Positions 1 through 6,150 of a stretch of 8,684 bases of DNA are shown piece by piece; position 1 is the stretch's first letter; each line of letters begins with the position of its first letter. A program made the position numbers and the translations under genes. The stretch spans positions 1 through 8,684 of the forward strand of contig JALWNV010000362.1 in assembly GCA_027083665.1 (NCBI GenBank), read 5' to 3'. The stretch comes from Helicobacteraceae bacterium (GTDB lineage: Bacteria > Campylobacterota > Campylobacteria > Campylobacterales > Sulfurimonadaceae). Below the pieces are notes generated by a model that ran no database searches, had not been told where the DNA came from, and saw nothing but the letters and a program-made list of their open reading frames with translations.

Positions 1-67
1 TTCAACACTGCAAAAATATAGATAAGTGAAGATTGCTTCAGGGGTTTGATTATCGGCAGTTAAATGA

Positions 68-155
68 TGGCAGAGAGGAAGGGATTCGAACCCTCGGTGG
101 ATTGCTCCACACACGCGTTCCAGGCGTGCGCCTTCGACCACTCGGCCACCTCTCT
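68..155 (-). tRNA. tRNA-Ser (anticodon GGA)
   Basis: Serine tRNA reading UCC/UCU codons, 88 nt including an encoded CCA (complement of 68-70). Read on the minus strand, the acceptor stem AGAGAGG (155-149) pairs with CCTCTCT (78-72), followed by discriminator G (71). The anticodon stem CACGC/GCGTG encloses the loop CTGGAAC with anticodon GGA at 121-119. A long class II variable arm, GTGGA-GCAA-TCCAC (110-97), is the hallmark of tRNA-Ser. The T arm has the usual TTCGAAT loop (90-84). All stems close by hand. A protein-like reading frame across it is only a shadow of the tRNA. Confidence 0.97.
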
Positions 156-167
156 ATCGTTTCGAAC

Positions 168-253
168 GCCGAAGGAATAAAGTCCTTTCGGCTGCGCTGA
201 GGGCGCTATGCCCGCTAAAGCACACCGCTTCTTTCGGAAGCGGCGTAATGCGG
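168..253. other. Row of stem-loops between tRNA-Ser and mnmG
   Basis: Three hairpins lie in succession. The arms are GCCGAAGGA (168-176) with TCCTTTCGGC (183-192, one bulged T), GGGC/GCCC (201-213), and CCGCTTC/GAAGCGG (225-243). An 8-bp inverted repeat, TAATGCGG (246-253) with CCGCATTA (279-286), lies beyond, its distal arm overlapping the minus-strand -10 box. None has a T-run on either side, so they are not standard intrinsic terminators. They could be the 5' leader of the tRNA precursor, a small RNA, or a remnant of an intergenic repeat family. No protein-coding signal is seen here. Confidence 0.45.
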
Positions 254-282
254 ACGGCCTGTTCAGCGTTTTGAAGACCCGC

Positions 283-288
283 ATTATA
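283..288 (-). promoter_or_regulatory. Candidate -10 box toward tRNA-Ser
   Basis: The complement reads TATAAT, a perfect sigma-70 type -10 box, pointing at the tRNA about 128 nt downstream. The upstream side (289-320) is very AT-rich with no clear -35, as is usual for epsilonproteobacterial housekeeping promoters. Transcription would begin near 276 and give a leader of about 120 nt containing the hairpins listed separately. Inference from sequence only. Confidence 0.55.
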
Positions 289-351
289 CTTAAATAATTC
301 TCAATTTAGATTTAAATATTTTTGCGTCGGGCATAAACGGGGTGAAAACGC

Positions 352-357
352 TATAAT
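352..357 (+). promoter_or_regulatory. Candidate -10 box for mnmG
   Basis: TATAAT with the flanks GC before and T after, close to the epsilonproteobacterial -10 pattern. It sits about 50 nt before the mnmG start, with an A/T-rich stretch at 301-323 upstream and no convincing -35 at 16-18 nt. Predicted transcript start is near 364, giving a leader of about 43 nt. Confidence 0.6.
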
Positions 358-406
358 TGCATCAAACAAAAAGGGCGTTTGTGGCGTCCGGAAGCGAGAA
401 AAAGAG

Positions 407-2299
407 GTGTTGGAATACGATATTATCGTTGTCGGCGGCGGACATGCCGGGATCGAGGCTTCGCTGGCGGCGGCGCGGATGGGAAAAAAGACGCTGCTCG
501 TTTCCATTCTGGCCGAACAGGTCGGGGCAACGAGCTGCAACCCGGCGATCGGCGGCCTGGCCAAAGGGCATCTGGTACGTGAAATCGATGCGATCGGCGG
601 GGAAATGGGGCTGCTCACCGATGAGGCCGGCATCCAGTACCGTATCCTCAATGCCGCCAAAGGACCGGCGGTTCGCGGCAGCCGGGCGCAGATCGATATG
701 GACCGCTACCGTTTGGCCGCACGCAACAGAATTTTGAACACGCCGAACCTCGACCTGCTGCAAGAGACTGTCGAAGCGTTGCTGCATGACGGCGGGCGTG
801 TGACGGGAGTGCGGACGCATCTGCTCAACGAGTACCGAGCGAAGCGGGTGATCCTCACGACGGGTACCTTTCTCAAAGGGGTCGTGCATATCGGTGAAGT
901 CAAGCAGACGGCGGGACGTTTCGGAGAGTTCTCCGCCGAAAATCTTTCCGACTCGCTGCGCGCGCTCGGGCTCAATGTCGGACGGCTCAAAACGGGGACC
1001 TGTCCGCGTGTCGACAGCAAGACAATCGACTTTTCGGTGATGGAGGAGCAGCCCGGGGATGAACTGCCCAGTCCGTTCAGCTTCCGAACCGATCGCAAAA
1101 CGTTTGCCCGTGAGAAAAAGCAGCTGCCGTGCTATATCGCCTACACCAACGAAGAGACGCACGGCATCATTGAAGGCAATTTTCACCGGGCCCCTCTGTT
1201 CACCGGACAGATCGAGGGGATCGGACCGCGCTACTGCCCGAGTATTGAGGACAAGATCAACCGCTTCCGGGACAAGGAACGTCATCATCTCTTTATCGAG
1301 CCGCAGACGGCGGACAATACCGAATGCTATATCAACGGGATGAGTACGTCGCTGCCGCCGGATGTGCAGCAGCAGATGGTGCATTCGGTGCGGGGGATGG
1401 AAAACGCCAAAATCGTGCGCTACGGATACGCTATCGAGTACGATTATGTCGATCCGACGGAGCTGAAACATTCGCTTGAGACGAAAAAGGTCGCCCACCT
1501 TTATCTCGCCGGTCAGATCAACGGCACGACCGGCTACGAGGAAGCGGCGGCGCAGGGGCTGATGGCCGGTATCAACGCGGCGTTGTCGCTCGAAGAGAAG
1601 GATCCGCTCGTACTTCGCCGCGATGAAGCCTATATCGGGGTGCTTATCGACGATCTGGTGACCAAGGGAACGAAAGAGCCCTACCGCATGTTCACGTCGC
1701 GCGCGGAGTACCGCTTGCTTCTGCGCGAGGAGACCGCCGATATCCGGCTGGGAAAATACGGTCATGCCCTGGGCCTTATCGACGATGAGACCTTCGCGCG
1801 TTTCGAGAGCAAGCGCCGCCGGATCGAAGAGGGGATGGCGCTGATTAACCGAACGGTCTATACACCGACGAAAGAATTTCTCGCTTTTTTGGAGCGTATC
1901 GGCGAGGAGCGGATCAATGACAGGATCGGCGCCGGCCAGCTGATCGCGCGCAAAAGTTTCACGATGGAAAAGATGCTCGAACTTTTGCCCGAACTCGAAA
2001 AATACGATCCCTATATCCGCGAACAGATCATGATCGAGGCGAAGTACGCCCGTTATGTGCAGAAACAGCTCGAAGAGATCGAGAAGATGAAGAAAAATAT
2101 CGCGATTAAAATTCCTGATGGTTTCGACTTTGCATCGGTCAAGGGGCTTTCGAACGAGATCGTCGAGAAGTTCCGGACTTTCAACCCGCCGACGCTGCAG
2201 GCGGCATCGCAGATCAGCGGCGTGACGCCGGCGGCGATCGAGATTCTGCATATTTATATCAAGATGGCGGAAAAACAGAAAAAAAAGCAAAAGGCCTGA
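407..2299 (+). CDS. mnmG: tRNA uridine-5-carboxymethylaminomethyl(34) synthesis protein MnmG (GidA)
   Basis: With MnmE, MnmG installs the carboxymethylaminomethyl group on wobble U34 of tRNAs for Lys, Glu, Gln, Leu and Arg, using FAD and methylene-tetrahydrofolate; it is cytoplasmic. The 630 residues match the family length (about 629). Residues 9-15 carry the FAD-binding GGGHAG loop. C44, in SCNPAIGG, and C277, in [15 protein letters not shown] (273-287), correspond to the two catalytic cysteines of E. coli MnmG. The second family signature, [17 protein letters not shown], starts at residue 368. The C-terminal part is the helical MnmE-binding region. The start is non-ATG: GTG at 407 or TTG at 410. 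No other start lies in frame nearby, and the AAGAGG at 402-407 is very close to either, so the exact choice is open. The next gene begins 1 nt after the stop. Confidence 0.97.
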   Translation: MLEYDIIVVGGGHAGIEASLAAARMGKKTLLVSILAEQVGATSCNPAIGGLAKGHLVREIDAIGGEMGLLTDEAGIQYRILNAAKGPAVRGSRAQIDMDRYRLAARNRILNTPNLDLLQETVEALLHDGGRVTGVRTHLLNEYRAKRVILTTGTFLKGVVHIGEVKQTAGRFGEFSAENLSDSLRALGLNVGRLKTGTCPRVDSKTIDFSVMEEQPGDELPSPFSFRTDRKTFAREKKQLPCYIAYTNEETHGIIEGNFHRAPLFTGQIEGIGPRYCPSIEDKINRFRDKERHHLFIEPQTADNTECYINGMSTSLPPDVQQQMVHSVRGMENAKIVRYGYAIEYDYVDPTELKHSLETKKVAHLYLAGQINGTTGYEEAAAQGLMAGINAALSLEEKDPLVLRRDEAYIGVLIDDLVTKGTKEPYRMFTSRAEYRLLLREETADIRLGKYGHALGLIDDETFARFESKRRRIEEGMALINRTVYTPTKEFLAFLERIGEERINDRIGAGQLIARKSFTMEKMLELLPELEKYDPYIREQIMIEAKYARYVQKQLEEIEKMKKNIAIKIPDGFDFASVKGLSNEIVEKFRTFNPPTLQAASQISGVTPAAIEILHIYIKMAEKQKKKQKA

Positions 2300-2300
2300 C

Positions 2301-3167
2301 ATGCGACTCTTTTATTATGTACATACCGGACACCGGATCGGTCTGGACCGGTTTCGCCGCGCGGCGACGATCATTCGTGCCCTCGGCGATGTCGACATCA
2401 CGCTGTTGACCTCCGATTTCCGAATCGCATCTGCGGCGAAAGCGTACGGCATACGCCGCGCGGTCGGTGTCGATGTCGTTCGCAACATTCCCCAGATCGC
2501 ACATCACGGCGACAAGATCATTTTCGATTCGGCGGAACTCAACCCCGTGATGCACGACGATATGACACGTTTTTTTTCGACGTTTATCCGTGTCAGCGAC
2601 GATCCCGGCGAGCGGAAACATCCCGGTGAGCTCCTGATATCGCCCTATCTTGAGGGGGAAGGCATCTGCAACGCAGTGGCGATCGATGAAACGTATTTTG
2701 ACGCTCGGCCCAAAACGATCGAACGTGCCTTTTTCTTCGGCGACGATGATTACGAAGAGGATCTTGCCGCCCGTCAGAAGGCGTTTTCGGGACTTGGTCT
2801 GGAGCTGCTGCAGGGTTTTTACTGGTTTTACGGGTACGAGAAAAAACTCGCCGATACTTTCGGGAAAATGTACGACGAAGAGGCATACGACGAAGTGATT
2901 CGCCAGAGCAGGATACTGCTCACCGCATCCGCTCAGGCGGCATTGGAACACCTCGCCGGCGGCGGAAAGCCGGTCTATTTTCAGCGCGAAGATTATCCGA
3001 AAGATTACCAAGTCTTATTCGAGCGCCTGAATGTTCCGACGGTTTCGTCGTATGATAACGTAAGGTTATCTTCAGTATTAAGCGAAATCGAATCACAAAA
3101 GTATCACGCCTGTCCGAAAAATATCGATAAACTGACGACTTTCCTGAAAGAAAACCTCGATTTATAA
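2301..3167 (+). CDS. Uncharacterised protein, possible GT-B/PseG-like fold
   Basis: 288 residues, function not recognised with confidence. The ATG lies 1 nt after the mnmG stop and uses an AAAAGG Shine-Dalgarno (2289-2294) inside the mnmG 3' end, so translation is probably coupled. No signal peptide or membrane segment is seen, so it should be cytoplasmic. The N-terminus (strand MRLFYYVHTG, then GHRIGLDRFRRA at 10-21) resembles the first strand and glycine/histidine loop of GT-B enzymes. Residues 204-226 (a SRILLTAS strand, then AALEHLAGGGKPVYF) resemble the sugar-nucleotide binding half of PseG/MurG-like proteins, where a helix and the G-x-P-x turn follow the strand. Residues 142-155 contain an acidic DDDYEED stretch. 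The glycosyl-transfer or sugar-nucleotide hydrolase assignment is inference from these short similarities. The last 120 bases are visibly more AT-rich than the rest. Confidence 0.9.
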   Translation: MRLFYYVHTGHRIGLDRFRRAATIIRALGDVDITLLTSDFRIASAAKAYGIRRAVGVDVVRNIPQIAHHGDKIIFDSAELNPVMHDDMTRFFSTFIRVSDDPGERKHPGELLISPYLEGEGICNAVAIDETYFDARPKTIERAFFFGDDDYEEDLAARQKAFSGLGLELLQGFYWFYGYEKKLADTFGKMYDEEAYDEVIRQSRILLTASAQAALEHLAGGGKPVYFQREDYPKDYQVLFERLNVPTVSSYDNVRLSSVLSEIESQKYHACPKNIDKLTTFLKENLDL

Positions 3168-3185
3168 AATCTTAATCCTCTTTTA

Positions 3186-3191
3186 TATAAC
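3186..3191 (+). promoter_or_regulatory. Possible -10 box for petABC
   Basis: The 58-nt gap before petA is strongly AT-rich, unlike the flanking genes. TATAAC at 3186-3191 would place the transcript start near 3198 and leave a 28-nt leader carrying the AGAGAGG ribosome site (3212-3218, 7 nt before the ATG). No -35 and no terminator hairpin for the preceding gene are visible, so read-through from mnmG is also possible. Confidence 0.35.
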
Positions 3192-3225
3192 ATAGTACGA
3201 AATTTATTATAAGAGAGGAAAAGCT

Positions 3226-3747
3226 ATGGAAAACAGTCGCAGAGGCTTTATGGGTAAAGTGTTCGGTGCTGTCGCCGGTGTCGGTGCCGTCGGAACGCTT
3301 TATGCCATGAAAAAAAGCTGGGATCCGCTTCCGAGCGTCAAGGCGGCGGGCTTTACGACGGTCGACGTCAGTACGGTCGAACCGAACAAGCTCGTGGTCG
3401 AGAAATGGCGCGGGAAGCCGATTTTTATTTTGAAGAAAACACCGGAGATGGTCGCCAAACAGACCGAAGCGGAAACGGCGCGCGACGTCATTATCGACGG
3501 AGAGCACTTTCTGATCTGCATCGGTCTGTGTACGCACCTGGGATGTATCCCGGCGTACCGCGAAAACAAGGATGACTTCAAATGCGCCTGCCACGGGGGC
3601 GAGTTCGATGCGAGCGGGATCAATACCAAAGCCCCGCCGCCGAGCCCGATGGTGATTCCGCCGTTCAATGTCAAAGGCAAAACGGTTGTATTGGGAGAAG
3701 AGGGCGATCAGTATCGCAAAATGAAAGAAGCCGGCGTACTGGCTTAA
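3226..3747 (+). CDS. petA: Rieske [2Fe-2S] subunit of the cytochrome bc complex
   Basis: This is the iron-sulfur subunit that takes the first electron from quinol at the Qo site and carries it to cytochrome c1. The 173-residue protein starts with a twin-arginine signal (SRRGFMGK, 4-11) followed by a hydrophobic anchor (about 12-28), so the folded cluster domain is exported by Tat and stays membrane-tethered. Box I is C102-T-H104-L-G-C107 and box II is C120-A-C122-H123-G-G125-E-F127. C102, H104, C120 and H123 bind the cluster; C107 and C122 form the usual disulfide. The proline loop is APPPSP (136-141). The Ser and Tyr that donate hydrogen bonds to the cluster in high-potential Rieske proteins are replaced by G125 and F127, which predicts a lower potential suited to menaquinol. 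It is first gene of a three-gene operon, with petB starting 12 nt downstream. Confidence 0.96.
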   Translation: MENSRRGFMGKVFGAVAGVGAVGTLYAMKKSWDPLPSVKAAGFTTVDVSTVEPNKLVVEKWRGKPIFILKKTPEMVAKQTEAETARDVIIDGEHFLICIGLCTHLGCIPAYRENKDDFKCACHGGEFDASGINTKAPPPSPMVIPPFNVKGKTVVLGEEGDQYRKMKEAGVLA

Positions 3748-3759
3748 AAAGGAGGGGAA

Positions 3760-4974
3760 ATGGCACATTTTACAAAAGCGACCAGTGTGCATGACTGGTT
3801 GGACCAGCGTCTTGCGATCGATACGCTGCGGCGTGTACTCGCAAAAGAGTACTGGATTCCGAAAAACATCAACTTTTTGTGGGCGATGGGCATGGTACTG
3901 GCGTTTACCTTCGGTATCCTGCTGGTATCGGGTATCTTCTTGCTGATGTATTATCAGCCGAACGTGAACCTGGCGTTTGACAGCGTCAATTATACGATTA
4001 TGCGCGAAGTGGAATTCGGCTGGCTGTGGCGCCATGTGCATGCCGTGGCGGCATCGGTCGTTTTTTTGATTATCTATATCCACATGCTCACGGGCATCTA
4101 TTACGGTTCATACAAGAAGGGCCGTGAGATGATCTGGATCTCCGGGATGCTGCTGTTCGTGGCTTTTTCGGCCGAAGCGTTCAGCGGCTATATGCTGCCG
4201 TGGGGACAGATGAGCTACTGGGCGGGGATGGTTATCACCAACCTGTTCAGCCTCGGCTCGCTCGAGTTCAACGGTCTGGTGGAGTGGATCCGCGGTGACT
4301 ACGTCCCGGGTCAGGCGTTCCTCGACCGCTTCTTCATGCTGCACGTACTGCTGATTCCGCTGGCGATTCTGGCGCTGATCGGGCTGCACTTCGGCGCATT
4401 GCGTATCCCGCACGTCAATAACCAGGACGGCGAGGAGATCGATTTCGAAGAAGAGGCGGCCAAATACAAAGCGGGAAGAAAACGCGAGTCGAAAGTGATT
4501 GCGTTCGCCAACGACTTCCTGAGCAAGGATATGTTCGTCGTGAGTATTTTCCTGCTCTTTTTCTTCTACCTTGTGTTCTGGCATTACGGATTCGCGATGG
4601 ATCCGATCAACTTCGATCCGGCCGACGGTCTGAAAACACCGCCGCATATCTATCCGGAGTGGTACTTCCTGTGGAGTTATGAGATCCTGCGTCCGTTCCC
4701 CAAAGACCCGGGTCTGATCGCGTTCGGTTTCGCGCAGGTGATTTTCTTCCTGCTGCCGTTCCTGGACAAAAGCCCCAATGCCGTACCGGCGAGCCGCCGC
4801 GGTATCTTTTTCTGGTGGTTCTGGGCACTCGTGATCGATATGATCGTGCTGACGGCGATGGGCAAACTGCCGCCGCAGGGTATCTACAGTACGATCGGTC
4901 TGGTTGCGGCCGTAGCGTTTATCGGTCTGTGGATCGCGCTGCCGTTCATCACAAAAATGGAAAAGAAGGTATAA
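3760..4974 (+). CDS. petB: Cytochrome b of the menaquinol:cytochrome c oxidoreductase
   Basis: Full-length (404 residues) diheme cytochrome b containing both the b6-like four-helix part and the C-terminal Qo part in one chain, in the inner membrane. Helix B supplies H94 and H108 (14 apart). Helix D supplies H195 and H210, 15 apart rather than the 14 of mitochondrial-type bc1. The Qo-site PEWY motif is at 299-302. About eight hydrophobic segments are visible (roughly 38-64, 96-115, 127-147, 191-212, 258-278, 318-336, 348-367 and 377-397), and a charged loop (223-246, rich in Glu and Lys) joins the two halves. The start is set by AAGGAGG at 3749-3755, just before ATG 3760. It is in tight operon with petA and petC; its stop TAA overlaps the petC ribosome site. 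Confidence 0.97.
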   Translation: MAHFTKATSVHDWLDQRLAIDTLRRVLAKEYWIPKNINFLWAMGMVLAFTFGILLVSGIFLLMYYQPNVNLAFDSVNYTIMREVEFGWLWRHVHAVAASVVFLIIYIHMLTGIYYGSYKKGREMIWISGMLLFVAFSAEAFSGYMLPWGQMSYWAGMVITNLFSLGSLEFNGLVEWIRGDYVPGQAFLDRFFMLHVLLIPLAILALIGLHFGALRIPHVNNQDGEEIDFEEEAAKYKAGRKRESKVIAFANDFLSKDMFVVSIFLLFFFYLVFWHYGFAMDPINFDPADGLKTPPHIYPEWYFLWSYEILRPFPKDPGLIAFGFAQVIFFLLPFLDKSPNAVPASRRGIFFWWFWALVIDMIVLTAMGKLPPQGIYSTIGLVAAVAFIGLWIALPFITKMEKKV

Positions 4975-4978
4975 GGAG
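4973..4978 (+). promoter_or_regulatory. Ribosome binding site deciding the petC start
   Basis: AAGGAG begins inside the petB stop codon (4972-4974). It leaves 3 nt to ATG 4982 and 6 nt to ATG 4985, so the second ATG has the better spacing and the true protein may start MKELK rather than MMKELK. Confidence 0.6.
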
Positions 4979-4981
4979 ATC

Positions 4982-5926
4982 ATGATGAAAGAACTGAAAA
5001 TTTTGGCCATAGTGGTCTTCTTTACACTGGTGACCTATTGGCTGGTCGAACCGTTCGCCCATTCGCAGATGCACAAGCATGTCGAAAGTGAAGGCTTCAC
5101 CTATAAGGACCTGCCGGCGCTGACTAAGAAAGGCGATGCGGCACGCGGTCAGGAACTGGTCATGGGTGCCGGTGCCTGTGTCGGCTGCCACAGCATCGAA
5201 GCCGCCGGTATGCCGGCGGCGATGGATCCGGTCACCAACAGTGCGTCTTACGGTGTCAATCCGCCGGATCTGAGCAACGTCGGGGCGCTGTATGATGCGA
5301 AATTCCTCGCGGCACTGATCAAAAATCCCGCACATGCACTGAAAGTGGAGCACAAGTTTACTCCCGAGAGCGGCAAAATGCACCCGATGCCGGGCTTCTA
5401 CGGTGCCGGCGGCGATATCGATCAGGAAGTGGCCGATATGGTCGCCTACCTGCAGTCGATCGCTCCGAAAGTCGACGAGATCACGCCGGCCCAGGCGTTT
5501 GAAACGGCGTGTGGCCGCTGTCACGCGGTTCGCTACGAGAAGTGGACGCAGATCGGTGAAAAACCGAGCTTCAAAAAGAAGCGTGACGAGCTGGTTTTCG
5601 AGACAAAACTCGAAGATTACAAAGCCAACCTGACGAACTATATGGGCAAGCTTCCGCCGGACCTGTCGATGTACATCCGTTCACGCGGTGAGCATTACCT
5701 TTCGACATTCATGGAAAATCCGCAGAACCTGCTGCCGGGAACGGCGATGCCGCGTGTCGGTGTCAATGCGGAAGGCGCGGAAAAAGTGATCGAGTATCTT
5801 GAAGATGCGGGTGATCCGAAACGTGCCGAGCGCGATAGCGTCGGTGTCAAAGTGATGATCTATCTGCTGGTGTTCGCTGCCGCAGCGTATCTCTGGAAAA
5901 AAGAGATCTGGAAAGATCTGCACTGA
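4982..5926 (+). CDS. petC: Diheme cytochrome c1-like subunit of the bc complex
   Basis: Electron-accepting subunit: it takes electrons from the Rieske protein and passes them to soluble cytochrome c or an oxidase. The 314 residues have a hydrophobic N-terminus (about 5-21, export signal or anchor), two cytochrome c domains in the periplasm, and a C-terminal membrane helix (about 288-304) with a short cytoplasmic tail. Haem motifs are C66-VGC-H70 and C177-GRC-H181. Likely axial methionines are M136 (HPMPGF) and M256 (GTAMPR). The second domain carries the cytochrome c1-like PPDLSMYIRSRG stretch (225-236). The first domain has a parallel PPDLSNVG (94-101), suggesting duplication. A diheme subunit in this position is typical of epsilonproteobacterial bc complexes, whereas classical c1 has one haem. 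ATG 4985 is an alternative start. Last gene before the terminator. Confidence 0.95.
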   Translation: MMKELKILAIVVFFTLVTYWLVEPFAHSQMHKHVESEGFTYKDLPALTKKGDAARGQELVMGAGACVGCHSIEAAGMPAAMDPVTNSASYGVNPPDLSNVGALYDAKFLAALIKNPAHALKVEHKFTPESGKMHPMPGFYGAGGDIDQEVADMVAYLQSIAPKVDEITPAQAFETACGRCHAVRYEKWTQIGEKPSFKKKRDELVFETKLEDYKANLTNYMGKLPPDLSMYIRSRGEHYLSTFMENPQNLLPGTAMPRVGVNAEGAEKVIEYLEDAGDPKRAERDSVGVKVMIYLLVFAAAAYLWKKEIWKDLH

Positions 5927-5938
5927 TTTTCACCTCTG

Positions 5939-5967
5939 AAAACACGGGATTTCGGACCCCGTGTTTT
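5939..5967 (+). terminator. Intrinsic terminator of petABC
   Basis: Perfect 10-bp stem, AAAACACGGG (5939-5948) with CCCGTGTTTT (5958-5967), and a 9-nt loop, starting 13 nt after the petC stop. The T-run is within the stem end, and the matching A-run on the other side would let it work in both directions. It separates petABC from the nap promoter. Confidence 0.85.
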
Positions 5968-6041
5968 AGATCCTTTCGTCTATAAATCCCCAACTTATTT
6001 AAACTTAAATTATAAAAATCATTCATCCGTTTTTACTTTCC

Positions 6042-6055
6042 TTGACATAAGTCAA
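6042..6055 (+). promoter_or_regulatory. CRP/FNR-family operator upstream of napA
   Basis: TTGAC-ATAA-GTCAA, with perfect 5-bp arms and a 4-nt spacer, fits the half-site layout of the CRP/FNR superfamily (FNR TTGAT-N4-ATCAA, NNR/DNR-like TTGAC/GTCAA types). Its centre (6048.5) is about 42 bases before the start predicted from the -10 box at 6079-6084, the class II activator position. This points to control by low oxygen, nitrate or nitric oxide. The specific regulator (FNR-like, DNR-like or NssR-like) cannot be told from the site. Confidence 0.8.
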
Positions 6056-6078
6056 AGCATTTTGAAGCCGCTTGGCTG

Positions 6079-6084
6079 TACAAT
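6079..6084 (+). promoter_or_regulatory. -10 box of napA
   Basis: TACAAT, one mismatch from consensus, with no -35 hexamer at the normal distance, as expected for an activator-dependent promoter. Predicted start is near 6091, giving a 60-nt leader. Confidence 0.6.
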
Positions 6085-6103
6085 ATTGCGTAACCTGAAA
6101 TTA

Positions 6104-6131
6104 CGCCGCTTTCACAGGACGGCGGTGTGAA
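6104..6131 (+). other. Interlocking inverted repeats in the napA leader
   Basis: CGCCG (6104-6108) pairs with CGGCG (6120-6124), and TTCACA (6111-6116) pairs with TGTGAA (6126-6131). The arms interleave, so the two hairpins exclude each other, or together form an H-type pseudoknot with very short loops. The element ends 7 nt before the AAGGAGG ribosome site (6139-6145). It could affect napA translation or, as DNA, bind a second regulator. Function is inferred. Confidence 0.4.
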
Positions 6132-6150
6132 TAAAAAAAAGGAGGGTACG

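Noticed and set aside
60..284. Small minus-strand protein over the tRNA region
   Set aside because: The stretch EVAEWSKAHAWN is the well-known false translation of a bacterial tRNA-Ser gene.
362..2302. 646-codon open frame on the minus strand opposite mnmG
   Set aside because: It is a shadow: the sense strand encodes an unmistakable MnmG with both family signatures, and the antisense product is rich in Arg and His with no recognisable domain.
3054..3070. GATAAC-GTAAG-GTTATC inverted repeat near the end of the gene after mnmG
   Set aside because: A 6-bp repeat in an AT-rich coding stretch is expected by chance in a window of this size, and it has no T-run or nearby gene start.
3172..4083. 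Minus-strand open frame across petA and the start of petB
   Set aside because: It spans two real genes and their intergenic region, starts inside petB, and has no ribosome site or domain; it is an artefact of codon bias.
4108..5010. Minus-strand open frame opposite petB
   Set aside because: Its product is highly charged and repetitive in Arg, Glu and Gln, as expected from the complement of hydrophobic codons; petB is certain.
5997..6010. AT-rich palindrome ATTTAA-AC-TTAAAT upstream of napA
   Set aside because: Low-complexity AT sequence easily gives such symmetry; it sits about 88 bases before the start and matches no operator I can name with confidence.
6042..6047. TTGACA as a -35 box for napA
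   Set aside because: It lies 31 nt from the -10 box, far beyond the usable 15-19 nt, and is half of the FNR-type palindrome.
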